The notes: generated by a model from the letters alone, not told the origin. Numbered from the stretch's first letter, positions 42,202-51,399 are shown. The stretch is 64,000 nt of DNA from Rhodoferax sp. (GCA_024236015.1 JACKLK010000009.1:200906-264905); one strand, 5' to 3'. Numbers and translations: made by a program.

Positions 42202-44484
42202 ATGTCCCTCGAAACAGTCCCCACCACCGAAGCCGCAGGCAGCGAGCCCGTCCAGGGCGACCTGCTGGAAGCGGCGGATTCCGCTCTCACGCTCAGCCTT
42301 CAGGACTTCGTGTCCGAGTTCGGCGACGAGCTGCTCGACTCCCTCAACCGCGCGAACCCGCCGGTCTACAACGGCCAGGCGCGGCCGCATCGCCAGATCG
42401 TGCTGGCGAGCCTCAAGCGCAAGCTGTTCCAAGCGCAGGCCGAAGTGGTCCATGCCGTGACGGAGCTGCTGGCCGACCGCGGCGAACGCGCCGCGATCGT
42501 CAATGGCGAGATGGGCTGCGGCAAGACGACGGTCGGCATTGCCACCGCCGCCGCGCTGCATTCCGAAGGCTACCGTCGAACCTTGGTATTGAGCCCTCCG
42601 CACCTTGTCTACAAGTGGCGGCGGGAAATCCAGGAAACGGTGGCCGGCGCGAAGGTCTGGGTGCTCAATGGCCCGGACACGCTGGTCAAGTTGATCAAGC
42701 TGCGCGAGCAGTTGGGCGTGCCATCACCGAGCCAGGAGTTCTTCGTCCTGGGCCGCGTCAGGATGCGGATGGGCTTCCATTGGATGCCGGTCTTCAACCC
42801 GCGGCGCACACCCCATGGCGACGTGGGCGCATGCCCGGATTGCGGCCAGATCATCACCGACCTCGACGGCGAGCCGATCAACCCGGTCGATCTGCAAGCC
42901 GAGGAGTTCCGCCGCAAGTGCAGCCATTGCGCCGCACCGCTGTGGACGTTGATCCGACCGCGAGGCCTGTCCGCCAGCGATCAGTCCTCGGCCGTGCGCA
43001 AGGCCTTGACGCGCATCCCGACCATCGGCGACGTCACCGCGCAGAAGCTGATGAAGAAGTTCGGCGACGGCTTCCTCGCATCCATGCTCGGCGACAACAT
43101 CCACGAGTTCATCAACCTGATGGACGACCGGGGTGAACTGGTCTTCTCAGACCGCCAGGCGCACCGGATGGAACGGGCGATGGCGAACATGGAGTTCGGG
43201 TTCGGCGAGGGTGGTTATCAGCCCAGCGAGTTCATCAAGAGGTACTTGCCGCAGGGTACGTTCGACCTGCTCATCGCCGACGAGGCGCATGAGTACAAGA
43301 ACGGTGGTTCGGCCCAAGGCCAGGCCATGGGTGTGCTCGCAGCGAAGTCGCGCAAGACCTTGCTGCTCACCGGCACGCTGATGGGCGGTTACGGCGACGA
43401 CCTGTTCCACCTGCTGTTCCGAGCCCTGCCTGGGCGAATGATCGAAGACGGATACCGCCCGACCAAGAGCGGCAGCATGACCTCGGCGGCCATGGCGTTC
43501 ATGCGCGAACACGGCGTGTTGCGGGACATCTACTCCGAGAGCACCGGCACGGCGCACAAGACGGCCAAGGGCACCAAGGTCTCGGTGCGCACGGTCAAGG
43601 CGCCAGGCTTCGGCCCGAAGGGCGTGCTGCGTTGCGTTCTGCCGTTCACGGTCTTCCTGAAGTTGAAGGACATCGGCGGCAACGTGCTGCCGGCCTACGA
43701 CGAGGAGTTCCGCGAAGTCGCGATGGACACGGCGCAAGCCGCGGCCTACCGTGATCTGTCGGGGCGCCTGACCTCGGAGCTGAAGCAGGCGCTCGCGAAG
43801 CGCGACACGACGCTGCTGGGCGTGGTCCTCAACGTGCTGCTGGCCTGGCCGGATTGCTGCTTCCGGTCGGAGACGGTGACGCACCCGCGCACGCGCAACA
43901 CCTTGGCGTTCGTCCCTGCCCAGTTCAACGAGCTGGAGGTGATGCCGAAGGAGCGCGAGCTGATCGAGATCTGCCGAAAGGAGAAGGCAGCGGGTCGCAA
44001 GACCCTGGTCTATTCGGTCTACACCGGCACGCGCGACACCACGTCGCGTTTGAAGGTGCTGCTGGAGCAGGAAGGTTTCAAGGTGGCGGTGCTGCGCGCG
44101 AGCGTGGATGCCTCCCGCCGCGAAGACTGGATTGCCGAGCAGCTTGATCGCGGCATCGACGTGCTCGTCACGAACCCGGAGCTGGTCAAGACGGGGCTCG
44201 ACCTGTTGGAGTTCCCCACGATCGTCTTCATGCAAAGCGGCTACAACGTGTATTCGTTGCAGCAGGCGGCGCGCCGGTCGTGGCGCATCGGGCAGAAACA
44301 GCCGGTGTGCGTGATCTACCTGGGCTACGCCAACTCCTCGCAGATGACCTGCCTGGGGCTCATGGCCAAGAAGATCATGGTGTCGCAGAGCACGTCGGGA
44401 GACGTGCCCGAATCCGGGCTCGATGTCCTGAACCAGGACGGCGACTCGGTGGAGGTGGCACTGGCACGGCAGTTGGTGCATTGA
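42202..44484 (+). CDS. SNF2/DEAD-like helicase with an internal zinc ribbon
   Basis: 760 residues from the ATG at 42202. Superfamily 2 motifs in order: Walker A NGEMGCGKTT (about 101-110), Ia TLVLSPPHLVYKW, DEAH box LLIADEAHEYKNG, III LLLTGTLMGG, V LVTNPELVKTGLDL and VI QQAARRSWRIGQ. A four-cysteine insertion, CPDCGQI and CSHCAAPLW (about 213-255), lies between motifs Ia and II and probably binds zinc. The RIGQ end points to SNF2-type translocases. It likely acts on ICE or invading DNA; the partner is unknown. A strong terminator follows. Confidence 0.88.
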   Translation: MSLETVPTTEAAGSEPVQGDLLEAADSALTLSLQDFVSEFGDELLDSLNRANPPVYNGQARPHRQIVLASLKRKLFQAQAEVVHAVTELLADRGERAAIVNGEMGCGKTTVGIATAAALHSEGYRRTLVLSPPHLVYKWRREIQETVAGAKVWVLNGPDTLVKLIKLREQLGVPSPSQEFFVLGRVRMRMGFHWMPVFNPRRTPHGDVGACPDCGQIITDLDGEPINPVDLQAEEFRRKCSHCAAPLWTLIRPRGLSASDQSSAVRKALTRIPTIGDVTAQKLMKKFGDGFLASMLGDNIHEFINLMDDRGELVFSDRQAHRMERAMANMEFGFGEGGYQPSEFIKRYLPQGTFDLLIADEAHEYKNGGSAQGQAMGVLAAKSRKTLLLTGTLMGGYGDDLFHLLFRALPGRMIEDGYRPTKSGSMTSAAMAFMREHGVLRDIYSESTGTAHKTAKGTKVSVRTVKAPGFGPKGVLRCVLPFTVFLKLKDIGGNVLPAYDEEFREVAMDTAQAAAYRDLSGRLTSELKQALAKRDTTLLGVVLNVLLAWPDCCFRSETVTHPRTRNTLAFVPAQFNELEVMPKERELIEICRKEKAAGRKTLVYSVYTGTRDTTSRLKVLLEQEGFKVAVLRASVDASRREDWIAEQLDRGIDVLVTNPELVKTGLDLLEFPTIVFMQSGYNVYSLQQAARRSWRIGQKQPVCVIYLGYANSSQMTCLGLMAKKIMVSQSTSGDVPESGLDVLNQDGDSVEVALARQLVH

Positions 44485-44499
44485 GCGTTGCAGAACTTG

Positions 44500-44526
44500 G
44501 CGGCCCTTCGGGGCCGCTTCTTTTTT
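44500..44526 (+). terminator. Rho-independent terminator after the helicase gene
   Basis: GCGGCCC-TTCG-GGGCCGC followed by TTCTTTTTT. It separates the replication/accessory block from the conjugation operon. Confidence 0.9.
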
Positions 44527-44585
44527 GCGGTCGCCAATCAGTTCCCTTTGTTTGCTGCCGCCGTGCGACAACGCGGCGAAGGTGG

Positions 44586-44608
44586 CGGCTCCACGTTTCG
44601 GGGAGCCG
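44586..44608 (+). promoter_or_regulatory. Hairpin covering the pilL ribosome site
   Basis: CGGCTCC (44586-44592) pairs with GGAGCCG (44602-44608). The GGGAG ribosome site for the ATG at 44614 lies inside the 3' arm, so folding would hide it. Confidence 0.55.
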
Positions 44609-44613
44609 ACCCA

Positions 44614-45207
44614 ATGCGCCTGTCCGCAAGTCTCCTTTGCCACCTGGCTGCGCCCGCGGCGCTGGGCGGCGCCATCTTCGTCGCGGGCTGCGCGACGACA
44701 AGCCCGCCGCCAGCTCCGACGCCGACGACTTCGATCAGCGGTGCCGGCGCAACCGCAGTACAGACGACGAGCGCCGAGCTGCCGGTCGATTTCGTGCCGG
44801 TCGCCCGCACTGGCCGCTACACGCTGGTCGAGTTGGTGCCGCAGCCGGCGCAACGCGACCTGCTGCGCCAGGTGGTAGAGGTGGCGATTCCGCCCAGCTT
44901 CGATGCGAGCGTGGGCGATGCGTTGCGGCACGTCCTGCTGCGCACCGGCTATCGCCTGTGCGACGCGGCTGACGCCGCACCCCTGTACGCGCTGCCGCTG
45001 CCCGCGGCGCATCTGCGTCTCGGGCCGCTGCCACTGCGCGATGCGCTGCTGGCTCTGGCGGGGCCGGCCTGGGAACTGTCCATCGCCGATGCCACGCGCC
45101 AGGTGTGCTTCGCACGCCATCGGACGCCGGCAACCGCAATGCAGGCCGCCATCCCGGCAGCACCCGATCAGGCATTCCGCACCGAACCGCAGGAGGTTCA
45201 GCCATGA
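44614..45207 (+). CDS. PilL-like N-terminal domain lipoprotein of the ICE transfer system
   Basis: 197 residues from the ATG at 44614, which follows GGGAG. Signal peptide with lipobox IFVAGC (Cys about 25), so an outer-membrane lipoprotein is likely. After a Thr/Pro linker, RTGRYTLVELVPQPAQRDLLRQVV and HVLLRTGYRLCDA match the PilL N-terminal family at the head of PFGI-1-type transfer operons. The core is secretin-N-like (small alpha/beta). First gene of the conjugation operon; overlaps the next as ATGA. Confidence 0.85.
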   Translation: MRLSASLLCHLAAPAALGGAIFVAGCATTSPPPAPTPTTSISGAGATAVQTTSAELPVDFVPVARTGRYTLVELVPQPAQRDLLRQVVEVAIPPSFDASVGDALRHVLLRTGYRLCDAADAAPLYALPLPAAHLRLGPLPLRDALLALAGPAWELSIADATRQVCFARHRTPATAMQAAIPAAPDQAFRTEPQEVQP

Positions 45208-45845
45208 CGCTCCCGCAACTGCCTTCCACCGGCGAGGGCCGCACCCGCTGGACCAAGATCGCGGCCGGCGTATGGCTCGCGCTCGTCAGCGTGCTCGCCA
45301 TCGTCAACAGCGTCGCACTGTCGCGCCTTGCCGGACGGGAGCATTCTGCGGCGCAGGACGCACACGTGCAGGCCGTGGTCTCGCGCGTGGGCGACCTGGA
45401 GCGGCAGGCCGAAACTGCTGGCCGCCAGCCCAGGGCCGTCGCCCAGACGGACTTCGAGGCCGCACGCCAGGCGCTGGATGCGCGGTTCGCAAAGCTCGAA
45501 CAGGCACAGGCGGCGCAAGCGCCGGCCGGCGACCTGGATGCCTTGCGTTCCCGCTTCAGCGAGATCGAGGCCCGCCTGAAGAAGACTGCTGCGCCGAGCC
45601 CGGTGCGCCGCCCGGCCGAGCCGGCGCTGCCGAAGGTGCCCGAGCCGCCATTCAAGGTGCTCGGCGTCGAACTGCGCGGCGGCCAACGCTTTCTGTCGGT
45701 GTCGGCGCCCAATGCGTCGTCGTTACTGGACGTGTGGCTGCTGCGCGAGGGCGATACCGCGGGCGCGTGGCATTTGCAGGCCATCGAAGCGCGCGCCGCC
45801 GTCTTTCGCGTGGACGGCCAGACACAGCGCATCGCGCTGCCGTAG
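45204..45845 (+). CDS. Membrane-anchored coiled-coil ICE transfer protein
   Basis: 213 residues from the ATG at 45204. A single transmembrane segment (IAAGVWLALVSVLAIVNSVAL, about 19-38) leaves the rest in the periplasm. Residues about 45-125 are Ala/Gln/Leu-rich heptads, a probable coiled coil. The C-terminal globular part is FKVLGVELRGGQRFLSVSAP to VDGQTQRIAL. Found after pilL in ICE transfer operons; function unknown, perhaps a pilus or envelope connector. Confidence 0.75.
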   Translation: MTLPQLPSTGEGRTRWTKIAAGVWLALVSVLAIVNSVALSRLAGREHSAAQDAHVQAVVSRVGDLERQAETAGRQPRAVAQTDFEAARQALDARFAKLEQAQAAQAPAGDLDALRSRFSEIEARLKKTAAPSPVRRPAEPALPKVPEPPFKVLGVELRGGQRFLSVSAPNASSLLDVWLLREGDTAGAWHLQAIEARAAVFRVDGQTQRIALP

Positions 45846-45854
45846 GAGCGCGCC

Positions 45855-46583
45855 ATGACACTCGGCATCGCACCAGCGATTGGCCTCGTCCTGGCCCTCG
45901 CCGTTGCCACCGAGGCGTCGGCACAGGCGGCGCCGGTGGCGACCTCTCGCACGACGCCGAGCCAGGTGCAGGCGAGCACCGAAGCGGCGCTCGAAGAGCG
46001 CCTGGCGAAGGATTGGGGCCTGCGTGCCGACGAATGGGTGCGCTACCGGCAGGTGATGCAGGGGCCGCTGGGCGTCTACTCGCCCAACCTCGATCCACTC
46101 ACCGCGCTGGGCATCGAGGCCCGCAGCGACGAGGAACGCAGGCGCTACGCGGAGTTGCAGGTGCAGGCCGAGTCCAAGCGCGTGGGCAAGACGCTGGCTT
46201 ACCAGCGGGCCTACGACGCAGCGTGGCAGCGCCTGTTTCCCGGTCAGCAGCGCGTGAACCTGCCCGGCGCGCAGGCGCCAGGCGCCGGCAACAAGGGCTC
46301 GGGCCGGCTGGCCGTCTTCGTGAAGGCCGACTGCCCGTCGTGCGACCAGCGTGTGCGCCAGATGCAGGCGGCCGGCACCGCCTTCGACCTCTACATGGTC
46401 GGCAGCCGCCAGGACGACGCTCGCATCCGCCAGTGGGCGGCGCAGGCCGGCATCGACCCGGCGCGCGTGCGCGCCCGAACGATCACGCTCAACCACGATG
46501 CCGGGCGCTGGCTGTCCCTCGGCCTGCCGGGCGAACTGCCCGCCGTGGCGCGTGAGGTGAACACCCAATGGCAGCGGCAATAG
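45855..46583 (+). CDS. TIGR03759 family ICE protein
   Basis: 242 residues. Signal peptide MTLGIAPAIGLVLALAV, cleaved near ASA-QA. The family core shows DWGLRADEWVRYRQVMQGPLG and SPNLDPLTALGIEAR. The C-terminal part carries a CPSC motif (C160, C163) in a thioredoxin-like setting, LAVFVKADCPSCDQRV. It is periplasmic and may handle disulphides of transfer proteins. It overlaps the next gene by 16 bases. Confidence 0.9.
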   Translation: MTLGIAPAIGLVLALAVATEASAQAAPVATSRTTPSQVQASTEAALEERLAKDWGLRADEWVRYRQVMQGPLGVYSPNLDPLTALGIEARSDEERRRYAELQVQAESKRVGKTLAYQRAYDAAWQRLFPGQQRVNLPGAQAPGAGNKGSGRLAVFVKADCPSCDQRVRQMQAAGTAFDLYMVGSRQDDARIRQWAAQAGIDPARVRARTITLNHDAGRWLSLGLPGELPAVAREVNTQWQRQ

Positions 46584-47152
46584 CCACGTTGTGGCCGGCG
46601 CGCGTCGGACTGCTCGTTTGCCTGTGGACGTGCACAGCGGTCTCGACGGCGCAGGAAGTGCCGCCACCGGCCTACCAACTGGCTGCGCAGCAGGCCGGCG
46701 TGCCGTCGCCGGTGCTCTATGCGGTGGCGCTGCAAGAGAGCGGTGCCAGGCTGCGCGGACGCCTCATCCCGTGGCCCTGGACGCTCAACGTCGCCGGCCG
46801 CGCCGAGCGCTACGCCACGCAAGCGGAGGCCTGCACGGCCATTCGCAGGGCGCTTGCCCGCGCGCCGGCCCACCGCGTGGACATTGGCCTCGGACAGGTG
46901 AACCTCGGCTACCACGCGCACCGCTACGACCAGCCCTGCGACCTGCTGGACCCGTACCGCAACCTCGCCGTCGCCGCGGAAATCCTCAAGGAACAGCACA
47001 CACCCGGCGAGGACTGGTTGCTCGCCATCGGCCGGTACCACCGGCCTGCGGGTGGCGAGCCCGCCGCCCGCTACCGACGCAGCGTCCACCAGCACCTCAC
47101 GCGCGTGCTCGGGCCGGACGCCTCCCTGACTTCCACCCGGAGCCGCCCATGA
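46568..47152 (+). CDS. Lytic transglycosylase (SLT domain) of the ICE transfer system
   Basis: 194 residues. N-terminal signal or anchor (GLLVCLWTCTAVSTAQ). The SLT core has the catalytic glutamate in YAVALQESGA (about E57), then DIGLGQVNLGYH and YRNLAVAAEIL. It cuts peptidoglycan to let the mating channel through. It overlaps the upstream and downstream genes, so it belongs to the same operon. Confidence 0.9.
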   Translation: MAAAIATLWPARVGLLVCLWTCTAVSTAQEVPPPAYQLAAQQAGVPSPVLYAVALQESGARLRGRLIPWPWTLNVAGRAERYATQAEACTAIRRALARAPAHRVDIGLGQVNLGYHAHRYDQPCDLLDPYRNLAVAAEILKEQHTPGEDWLLAIGRYHRPAGGEPAARYRRSVHQHLTRVLGPDASLTSTRSRP

Positions 47153-47718
47153 ACCGCTTCCCGCTTGCCCTTGCCGCGCTGCTGTGCGCATCGACCGCCA
47201 TTGCCCAACCCGTCACCGCACCGAATCGTCCAACGAGCAGTCCGCCGCTGATCGTCGTCGAGGACCGTGGCGGCGTGTCGGCGCTGCCGTACTACCAGGC
47301 GCTGAATCCCCAGGAAACCGGCCCGGCACAGCCACCCGCCGGCACGCCCGCCAACCCGTCGCCGCCGCGCATGGGCAGTGCGATCGGCGCGGAAGCCACC
47401 ATGCTGCCGGTGCGCTCGGCGCGGCTGACGTCGGGCGACGAGCCACGCCGCGTGATCCGGGCGCCGGGCCTGACGCCGTTGTTCCTCGTTGGCGACGACG
47501 ACCGTTCACGCGCCTGGCTGCGGCAGCGGCGCGCAGCGCTGACGGAGTTGCGCGCTGTGGGCATGGTGGTCAACGTGGCCACGCCCGAGGCGCTGGCGTC
47601 ACTGCGCCGTCTGGTGCCCGGCCTGACCCTGGCGCCGGCCTCCGGCGACGACGTGGCGCAGCGGCTGGGCCTGCGGCACTACCCGGTGCTCATCACGGCC
47701 ACGGGCATCGAGCCGTGA
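47149..47718 (+). CDS. TIGR03765 (PFL_4695) family ICE protein
   Basis: 189 residues from the ATG at 47149 (ATGA overlap). Signal peptide MNRFPLALAALLCASTAIAQ. The mature protein starts with a Pro-rich stretch, PLIVVEDRGGVSALPYYQAL. The conserved domain (FLVGDDDRSRAWLRQRRAAL to RLGLRHYPVLITATGIEP) resembles a small thioredoxin-like fold without cysteines. Periplasmic, role unknown, always next to traD in this ICE class. Confidence 0.9.
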   Translation: MNRFPLALAALLCASTAIAQPVTAPNRPTSSPPLIVVEDRGGVSALPYYQALNPQETGPAQPPAGTPANPSPPRMGSAIGAEATMLPVRSARLTSGDEPRRVIRAPGLTPLFLVGDDDRSRAWLRQRRAALTELRAVGMVVNVATPEALASLRRLVPGLTLAPASGDDVAQRLGLRHYPVLITATGIEP

Positions 47719-47744
47719 TCGGGTAGCCCGGTGAAACCCCCGCC

Positions 47745-49904
47745 ATGGCCCAGTCCCAAACCGTCGAGGTTCTGCTGCGGCCAGCGGTGGAGCTATACAC
47801 CGTCGCGGTCTGTGCGGGCGCCGCGCTTCTGTGCCTGGTGGTCCCATGGTCGCTCGCGCTGAGCCCAACCCTCGGCATCGGTAGTGCTCTTGCGTTCTTG
47901 ACCTTCGGCGCCATCCGCTGGTGGGACGCTTGGGCCATCCTGCGCTACCGCCGCAACATCCGGCGCCTGCCGCGCTACGTGATGACCAGCCGAGACGTGC
48001 CGGTCAGCCAGCAGCGGCTGTTTGTCGGCCGAGGATTCCGCTGGGACCAGCGGCACACGCACCGGCTGATGCAGACCTACCGGCCGGAATTCCGCCGCTA
48101 CGTCGAGCCGACCCTGAGCTACCGCACAGCGCGGCGCATGGAAGAGCGGCTGGAGTTCGCCCCTTACCCGTTGCCCACGCTCGCGAAGGCGCTCGCCTGG
48201 GACAGCCCGCTCAACCCGGTGCGGCCGCTGCCGCCGGTGGGCGGCTTGCCCCGGCTGCATGGCATCGAACCGCACGAGGTGGACGTCACACTGCCGTTGG
48301 GCGAGCGTGTCGGCCACTCCCTGGTGCTGGGCACGACGCGCGTGGGCAAGACGCGCTTGGCCGAGCTGTTCATCACGCAGGACATCCGCCGGAAGATCAA
48401 CGGCCAACACGAGGTCGTGATCGTCTTCGACCCGAAGGGCGACGCGGACCTCTTGAAGCGCATGTACGTAGAGGCCAAGCGCGCCGGGCGTGAAGGCGAG
48501 TTCTACGTCTTCCATCTCGGCTGGCCCGACATATCGGCCCGCTACAACGCCGTGGGCCGCTTCGGCCGCATCTCGGAAGTCGCCACCCGCATCGCGGGCC
48601 AGCTCTCCGGCGAAGGCAACAGCGCCGCGTTCCGCGAATTCGCCTGGCGCTTCGTCAACATCATCGCGCGGGCCTTGGTCGAGCTGGGACAGCGGCCCGA
48701 CTACCTGCTGATCCAGCGGCACGTCATCAACATCGACGCGCTGTTCATCGAGTACGCACAGCACTTCTTCGCCAAGAACGAGCCCAAGGCCTGGGACATC
48801 ATCGTCCAGCTCGAAGCCAAGCTGAACGACAAGAACATCCCGCGCAACATGATCGGGCGCGAGAAGCGCGTCGTGGCGCTGGAGCAGTACCTGTCGCAGG
48901 TGCGTATCTACGACCCGGTGCTCGATGGCCTGCGGTCGGCCGTTCGGTACGACCGCACCTACTTCGACAAGATCGTCGCGAGCCTGCTGCCGCTGTTGGA
49001 GAAGCTGACCACCGGTAAGATCGCCCAACTGCTCGCGCCGAACTACTCGGACCTGAGCGATCCGCGTCCGATCTTCGACTGGATGCAGATCATCAGGAAG
49101 CGGGCCATCGTGTACGTCGGGCTCGATGCCCTGTCGGATGCCGAAGTCGCCGCGGCGGTCGGCAACTCGATGTTCAGCGATCTCGTATCGGTCGCGGGGC
49201 ACATCTACAAGTTCGGCATCGACGACGGCCTGCCGGGCGCATCCGCTGGCACCAAGGTGCCGATCAACGTGCATGCCGACGAGTTCAACGAACTCATGGG
49301 TGACGAGTTCATCCCGATGGTCAACAAGGGCGGCGGTGCCGGCGTCCAGGTCACCGCCTACACGCAGACCTTGAGTGACATCGAGGCGCGCATCGGCAAC
49401 CGGGCGAAGGCGGGCCAGGTTGTCGGCAACTTCAACAACCTCTTCATGTTGCGCGTGCGCGAGACGGCCACCGCCGAACTGCTCACGCGGCAACTGCCCA
49501 AGGTGGAGGTCTACGCCACCTCGCTCATGAGCGGTGCGACCGACAGCTCGGACCCGACCGGCAACACCGCGTTCACCTCCAACACCCAGGACCGCATCAG
49601 CAGCAACAGCGTGCCGCTGATCGAGCCGGCGCACGTCGTCGCGTTGCCCAAGGGGCAGTGCTTCGCGCTGCTCGAAGGCGGCAACCTGTGGAAGGTGCGC
49701 ATGCCGCTGCCGGCCCCGGACCCCGACGAGCTGATGCCCAAGGATTTGCAGGAGCTGGCCGGGTACATGCGGCAGCACTATGTCGAGTCCGGCGACTGGT
49801 GGGAGAACCAAGGCCTGCCCGGGTTGCAGGACAGCGCGCTGCCCGCCGACCTGGTGGACGACTTCAAGCAGATGGCGGCCACCGCTGAGGACGCCGTGGC
49901 ATGA
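47745..49904 (+). CDS. traD: Type IV coupling protein TraD
   Basis: 719 residues. Links the relaxosome to the mating channel and pumps DNA with ATP. Two N-terminal transmembrane segments lie within residues 10-65. Walker A LGTTRVGKTRLAEL (about 194-207), Walker B IVFDPKGDADLLK and later HADEFNELMGDEF. The FtsK/TraD-type motor ends near 600. A short C-terminal tail follows. It matches the TIGR03743 group of SXT/PFGI-1 coupling proteins. ATGA overlap with the next gene. Confidence 0.95.
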   Translation: MAQSQTVEVLLRPAVELYTVAVCAGAALLCLVVPWSLALSPTLGIGSALAFLTFGAIRWWDAWAILRYRRNIRRLPRYVMTSRDVPVSQQRLFVGRGFRWDQRHTHRLMQTYRPEFRRYVEPTLSYRTARRMEERLEFAPYPLPTLAKALAWDSPLNPVRPLPPVGGLPRLHGIEPHEVDVTLPLGERVGHSLVLGTTRVGKTRLAELFITQDIRRKINGQHEVVIVFDPKGDADLLKRMYVEAKRAGREGEFYVFHLGWPDISARYNAVGRFGRISEVATRIAGQLSGEGNSAAFREFAWRFVNIIARALVELGQRPDYLLIQRHVINIDALFIEYAQHFFAKNEPKAWDIIVQLEAKLNDKNIPRNMIGREKRVVALEQYLSQVRIYDPVLDGLRSAVRYDRTYFDKIVASLLPLLEKLTTGKIAQLLAPNYSDLSDPRPIFDWMQIIRKRAIVYVGLDALSDAEVAAAVGNSMFSDLVSVAGHIYKFGIDDGLPGASAGTKVPINVHADEFNELMGDEFIPMVNKGGGAGVQVTAYTQTLSDIEARIGNRAKAGQVVGNFNNLFMLRVRETATAELLTRQLPKVEVYATSLMSGATDSSDPTGNTAFTSNTQDRISSNSVPLIEPAHVVALPKGQCFALLEGGNLWKVRMPLPAPDPDELMPKDLQELAGYMRQHYVESGDWWENQGLPGLQDSALPADLVDDFKQMAATAEDAVA

Positions 49905-50650
49905 ACGATCCCGCCGTCGCCGCGCAGCGCCAGCAGGTCCGCCAGCAAGGCGCCATCGCGAGCCTGGTCGCGCTGCCGTTCCGGTTCTTTGGCGTGCTGT
50001 GCGGGTCGCTCTTGCTGTGCATCGTCATCGAGTGCGTCGGCATGCACTTCTTCTGGCCGGACGAGGGCTGGCGACATGCGCAGAGCATGCTCAACGACGA
50101 ACTGGTGCACATCTCGGACTACTTCACGCGCAGCGTCGTCGTGCAGGAGCCGGGGCGCAGTGCGCGCGTGCTGATCGAAGGCGCCTACGACTGGCTGTTC
50201 GTCAAGAGCGGCCTGCTCGAATGGATGCGCGACGCGGCCGCGCAGTCCCGCGCCGGCGCGAGCCGCCAAGCGCATGACTTTCGCTATTACCTCGGGCAGG
50301 TGTATGTGCATCTTGAGAGCTACCTGATCGCCTCGGCCTACACGGTGCTGGTCTTCCTCGTGCGGCTGCTGGTGCTGACGCTGACTCTGCCGCTGTTCCT
50401 GATGGCGGCCTTCGTCGGGCTGGTGGATGGCCTGGTGCGCCGCGACGTGCGCCGCTTCGGCGCCGGCCGGGAATCGGGCTTCGTCTACCACCGCGCACGT
50501 GCGGCCCTGATGCCGCTGGCGGTGCTGCCCTGGGTAACGTACCTGGCGCTGCCGGTCAGCGTCCATCCGCTGCTGATCCTGCTGCCGAGCGCCGCGCTGC
50601 TGGGCATCGCCGTGGACATCGCGGCGACGACATTCAAGAAGTACCTGTAG
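49901..50650 (+). CDS. TIGR03747 family ICE membrane protein
   Basis: 249 residues. At least four transmembrane stretches: LPFRFFGVLCGSLLLCIVIEC near 25, SYLIASAYTVLVFLVRLLVL near 140, LFLMAAFVGLVDGL near 165, and YLALPVSVHPLLILLPSAAL near 220. The central loop (residues 50-130) is hydrophilic. It follows traD directly in this ICE class. A GTGGCG hairpin (50659-50680) lies after the stop. Confidence 0.88.
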   Translation: MNDPAVAAQRQQVRQQGAIASLVALPFRFFGVLCGSLLLCIVIECVGMHFFWPDEGWRHAQSMLNDELVHISDYFTRSVVVQEPGRSARVLIEGAYDWLFVKSGLLEWMRDAAAQSRAGASRQAHDFRYYLGQVYVHLESYLIASAYTVLVFLVRLLVLTLTLPLFLMAAFVGLVDGLVRRDVRRFGAGRESGFVYHRARAALMPLAVLPWVTYLALPVSVHPLLILLPSAALLGIAVDIAATTFKKYL

Positions 50651-50757
50651 CCGCAGGCGCCACGCGAAAGCGGTGGCGTGCTGATTCCGATTGATTGCGG
50701 CGCCCACGCGCCCGGAATTTGAGCATCAGGCCTTCCGCATCACCGGAGTACGGCCCG

Positions 50758-51141
50758 ATGAAAACCCTCCGCAGCCTCACGCACGTCCTGCGCCTCGCCG
50801 GTGCCGCGCTGGTGCTCGCCGTTGCGGGGGCTGTGCCGGCCGTTGCCGCCGATGCGCCGGACACCACGGCCGAGCGCGATGTGCTCGCCGCCGTCGTGCG
50901 CCAGCTCGACCTGCTGGACCGGCTCGCCGAGCGCGCCGCGGCCGTCTCGCCGCCCGAGCGCGCCCGCTACCACTTCGACCATGCCCGCCTGCGCGAGGAC
51001 GTGAAGCGCGTGCGCGCGGGCGTGCAGGACTACCTCGTTCCCCAGCGCGCCCAGCCGCGCGATCCGGTGCCGCTCGCGGGCGACTACACGCGCGGCCGCA
51101 GCACCGACGAGAAGGCCAGCAATGAGGCGCCGTCGCCATGA
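50758..51141 (+). CDS. RAQPRD family ICE protein
   Basis: 127 residues from the ATG at 50758. Signal peptide (LRLAGAALVLAVAGAVPAVAA). Helical mature part with LLDRLAERAAAVSPPERARYHFDHARLREDV. The diagnostic RAQPRD motif is at about 102-107 (QRAQPRDPVPL). Periplasmic; believed to be part of the mating-pair machinery. ATGA overlap with the next gene. Confidence 0.93.
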   Translation: MKTLRSLTHVLRLAGAALVLAVAGAVPAVAADAPDTTAERDVLAAVVRQLDLLDRLAERAAAVSPPERARYHFDHARLREDVKRVRAGVQDYLVPQRAQPRDPVPLAGDYTRGRSTDEKASNEAPSP

Positions 51142-51377
51142 CGCCTACCGCCGAACAAGTCGCCGCCTTCCAGGCCAACGGCGGCTTCACCCCCGCAGCC
51201 GTGTCCACCGTCGTGCTCGGTTTCGTGTTCGCCGTCCTGCTGCTGTGGGGCGTGTGGGCGATGCGAACCGCCTACGTCGGCTGGGCCGAGCAGCGCCTGA
51301 CCCAACGCCAGTTCCTCGGCGTCATCTTGCGCTTCGTCGCGATGTACTTGGTGCTGGGCTTCTTCCTTCTGTCCTGA
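51138..51377 (+). CDS. TIGR03758 family ICE membrane protein
   Basis: 79 residues with two transmembrane helices (VSTVVLGFVFAVLLLWGVWAM and FVAMYLVLGFFLLS). Small inner-membrane pilin-like or channel component, comparable in position to TrbC/VirB2-size proteins. Overlaps the RAQPRD gene by four bases. Confidence 0.9.
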   Translation: MTPTAEQVAAFQANGGFTPAAVSTVVLGFVFAVLLLWGVWAMRTAYVGWAEQRLTQRQFLGVILRFVAMYLVLGFFLLS

Positions 51378-51399
51378 CCACCACGAAAGGGTGCATCCC

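Noticed and set aside
43147..45120. A 657-codon open frame on the reverse strand across the helicase and pilL genes
   Set aside because: It is the antisense of well-supported genes in very GC-rich DNA, has a composition dominated by Arg, His, Gln and Ala, and shows no family motif.
47793..49811. A 672-codon reverse open frame across traD
   Set aside because: Shadow of the traD codon pattern; no ribosome site and no recognisable protein features.
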